Positions 61,933 to 64,000 of a stretch of 64,000 nt of DNA are shown one piece after another; positions within the stretch are counted from its first letter, which is position 1; the number at the start of each line of letters is the position of its first letter. A program made the translations under genes and the position numbers. Source of the DNA: Druceiella hillmani (lineage: Eukaryota > Arthropoda > Insecta > Lepidoptera > Hepialidae). The DNA lies in the NCBI GenBank assembly GCA_039881145.1, contig JAYKKI010000007.1:37776501-37840500 (forward strand), given 5' to 3'. The notes below the pieces were generated by a model, which saw only the letters and a program-made list of their open reading frames with translations, was not told the origin of the DNA and did not search any database.

Positions 61933-62039
61933 AAAAGGAGTCAAGTTGATTTTTTAAAATAATTTCTTAGTGCCTAATACAGTCCAAAATTACGAAATTA
62001 GACTTGACCTCTCGATATTAGAAAATATGTGAAAATTAA

Positions 62040-62480
62040 TAAACCTCCCACCCCCAATATTCTAAATTTCATGGATTAAAAACCGGACAATGTATTTATT
62101 CCGTTCAAGTTTAACAACGTTAAAAAGTTTTATTACGATATTCTTATGATTTAACTCTTAATAAATCTTTTTAATTTTTTCCTTATAGCTGTGAAAAATT
62201 TACTAAGTAATATATTTCACTTGTCGGATGTAATATTAATATTTGTAAATAGTTAAATATAAATATGTACTACATAAGTGTATTATATAATGTAAGTAAA
62301 ATTTTTTAAGTGAACCTAATCATGTACGTAATTTTTATGTGATGAGTTCCACCCCTAAATAATAAGTTTCTGTTTTAACAATGAATGAAAAATATGTTTA
62401 ACACCTTTTTGCTGTATAAATTAAAAAAATTGCAAGAGACTAAAAATTTTCAAAGCCGACATAACAAACTTGAAAATGTT
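62040..62480 (+). repeat. Dispersed repeat D, copy 4
   Basis: CCTCCCACCCCCAATATTCT, then ATATTTGTAAATAGTTAAATA and a TGTACTACATAAGTGTA series parallel 35.54-35.70 and 55.6-55.85 kb. Confidence 0.55.
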
Positions 62481-64000
62481 TGCTTTCTGACTTAACAAAA
62501 CGAATAAACTTTTGATAATCTTCTATTAGCCATTATTTAATATCAAAACTGTTTTCTTCATGCTGTTTACAAAAGCATGACAAAATTATGTATTAGGTAG
62601 AATATATGTTTGCGTTATATACAGAATGTACAGAATGCGTTATATACAGTACGTAATGTAACATTGTACAACGTCGTAAAGTTCACACGTATACACGAGG
62701 GATATATTTTGTAGGCTTCAGTACAGAACTTTGTTATAACTCATAGTAAAATAATGGAACGGAAATTACAATGCTGTGCAACTAAATTCAACTCTTCAAA
62801 AGCTAAAAGCTTCAAGACATTATGGTGTTTTCTGAATATCTCATGTGATTAAAATGGCTAATTCTGGTGAGTTTCAAGGGGTCTTGCTGGTTTCATGTTA
62901 CTGTTATTTATAAATCAAAATACCTGATAAAAGGTAGCCATCTTAATGAAATGAGCAAAATGGAAAGTAAAATCTTTGCTTTTTAAAGATTAAGTTCTTT
63001 AATTATGCGATTATGTATAAATTGTAATTAGTAAGCCAATTATTTGGAAAAAATTCGATAGTATGTTAAAGAAGTGTTTTATAAAATCCGCAAAAGAATA
63101 TTATGTTTTTTACCTCTTTGGTATAAAAAAAAACATTATTATATGTTATTAAAGAAAAAATTTATTTTTAGAATTTAGAATCAAGGACACAACATTTAAA
63201 GAATTTTTCAAAAACATTTTTGAGGTAAACTGATTTTAATCTTTTTTGCAATAACAATTTTTATTCCTCAACCTTTATGGAATTTTTATGAAATTGTTTG
63301 CAAATATTTATATTCTTTTTAGTACATAAATATAGCGCCAATTATGTATTTCATAGGTTTAAAATTATCTTGAAATCTCAGAAATATTTTAGTTTTCTCA
63401 CTTGTTATATTTTTACTATTTTATATTTTGCTCTTTTTAATGTTTTTATATGATATTTTGGAGACAATTTTTCTACTGCACGAATTTTTTTCTACCGATA
63501 TTCAACACGCTTATGCACAAAAAATGTTTTCAATCCCTTCCAGTTTTACATGTACGGGAACCTCCTCAAAGTAAAATTTTAATTCTAATTCATTTAAATA
63601 TTCTAGATTTAAGTTGTATCTAGTTTTGAGCAAAGAACAGCATATTGTGTGTAAACTTCCAATTCCTCTCTTATTTTGTTCTGAAATTAGAAGTCTGTGA
63701 GGGATTGTTGAGAGAAATGTTGTTTTCGTAATAAATATAAAACTAATGAACAGAAATTCATATTTTACTCACATGAGGTGCTTATGTGATATTTCATATT
63801 TACTTATTTTAAAAATTATCAATTAAAATATGCATAAATAAATATTCGAAGATAATTTCTTTTGAAGCTGACACTAAATCAGTGGAAATTCTACTTTTAT
63901 ATGATTCAAAAGTAAAAGTAACTTTAATTTCTAATTTTGTTGCTCAAAAACTTCACATTCAAGATAAAACAAATATTAATATATTTGTTTCATATGAATC
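62480..64000. other. AT-rich DNA, no gene seen
   Basis: No supported feature to the end of the window. A local duplication TACAGAATGCGTTATATACAG lies at about 62620-62650. Confidence 0.4.

Overview
The window is AT-rich (roughly 70 percent or more by eye) eukaryotic nuclear DNA, almost certainly from an insect or other arthropod. The grounds are long (TA)n arrays, decayed Tc1/mariner-type and Harbinger-type transposases, and fragments of dispersed repeats familiar from insect genomes (the GGTTCCG...CGGAACC family and a TTTCACGTCA/CCCGGAAAATTTC family). I cannot name the order. I see no intact host protein gene, tRNA, rRNA, operon or CRISPR array; nearly all short ORFs fall in repeats or microsatellites. 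It reads as intergenic or deep intronic DNA.

The most interesting content is a family of short (192 to 295 bp) foldback elements, nine copies in all, at 8.3, 14.9, 22.1, 23.2, 46.4, 47.9, 52.7, 54.7 and 61.7 kb. Six are bounded by 11-12 bp target-site duplications, four of them exact. Each arm carries a 41-nt motif that folds as a minimal type I hammerhead ribozyme: CTGAAGA, a 5-bp stem II with loop AAT, GAAA, a tiny stem III inside the palindrome ACCTAGGT, a GUC cleavage triplet, and a CCAC/GTGG stem I. Because the arms are inverted, one element encodes hammerheads on both strands. Three motifs keep every core residue (8422-8462 minus, 46572-46612 plus, 47987-48027 minus); others carry single lesions. 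Minimal hammerheads of this kind are known from Penelope-like elements and animal satellite/retrozyme-like repeats; the foldback arrangement with an asymmetric tail and 11-12 bp duplications is the part that may be new.

Layout. 0.7-14.0 kb, 14.0-30.3 kb and 30.35-36 kb are colinear, diverged copies of one long unit (a tandem macro-repeat of about 13-16 kb). Inside each sits a block of about 190 bp (1081-1268, 16124-16311, 31861-32048) conserved far better than its surroundings. Unit 2 has gained a 38-bp minisatellite (24 copies), a 446-bp terminal-inverted-repeat element and a Harbinger-like transposon relic (27.6-29.1 kb). 36-46 kb is mostly unique, with GC-richer, non-repetitive islands (36.24-36.81, 38.0-38.36, 41.93-42.72 kb) that look like candidate conserved regulatory DNA. 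46-64 kb holds five hammerhead elements, a 16-bp tandem array with a degenerate satellite, four copies of another dispersed repeat, an 80-codon ORF ended by a hammerhead-element insertion, and two further GC-richer islands (58.57-58.93, 61.27-61.73 kb).

Nothing here works as a gene set. The common thread is mobile DNA and its decay, with possible regulatory DNA in the unique islands and in the triplicated conserved block.
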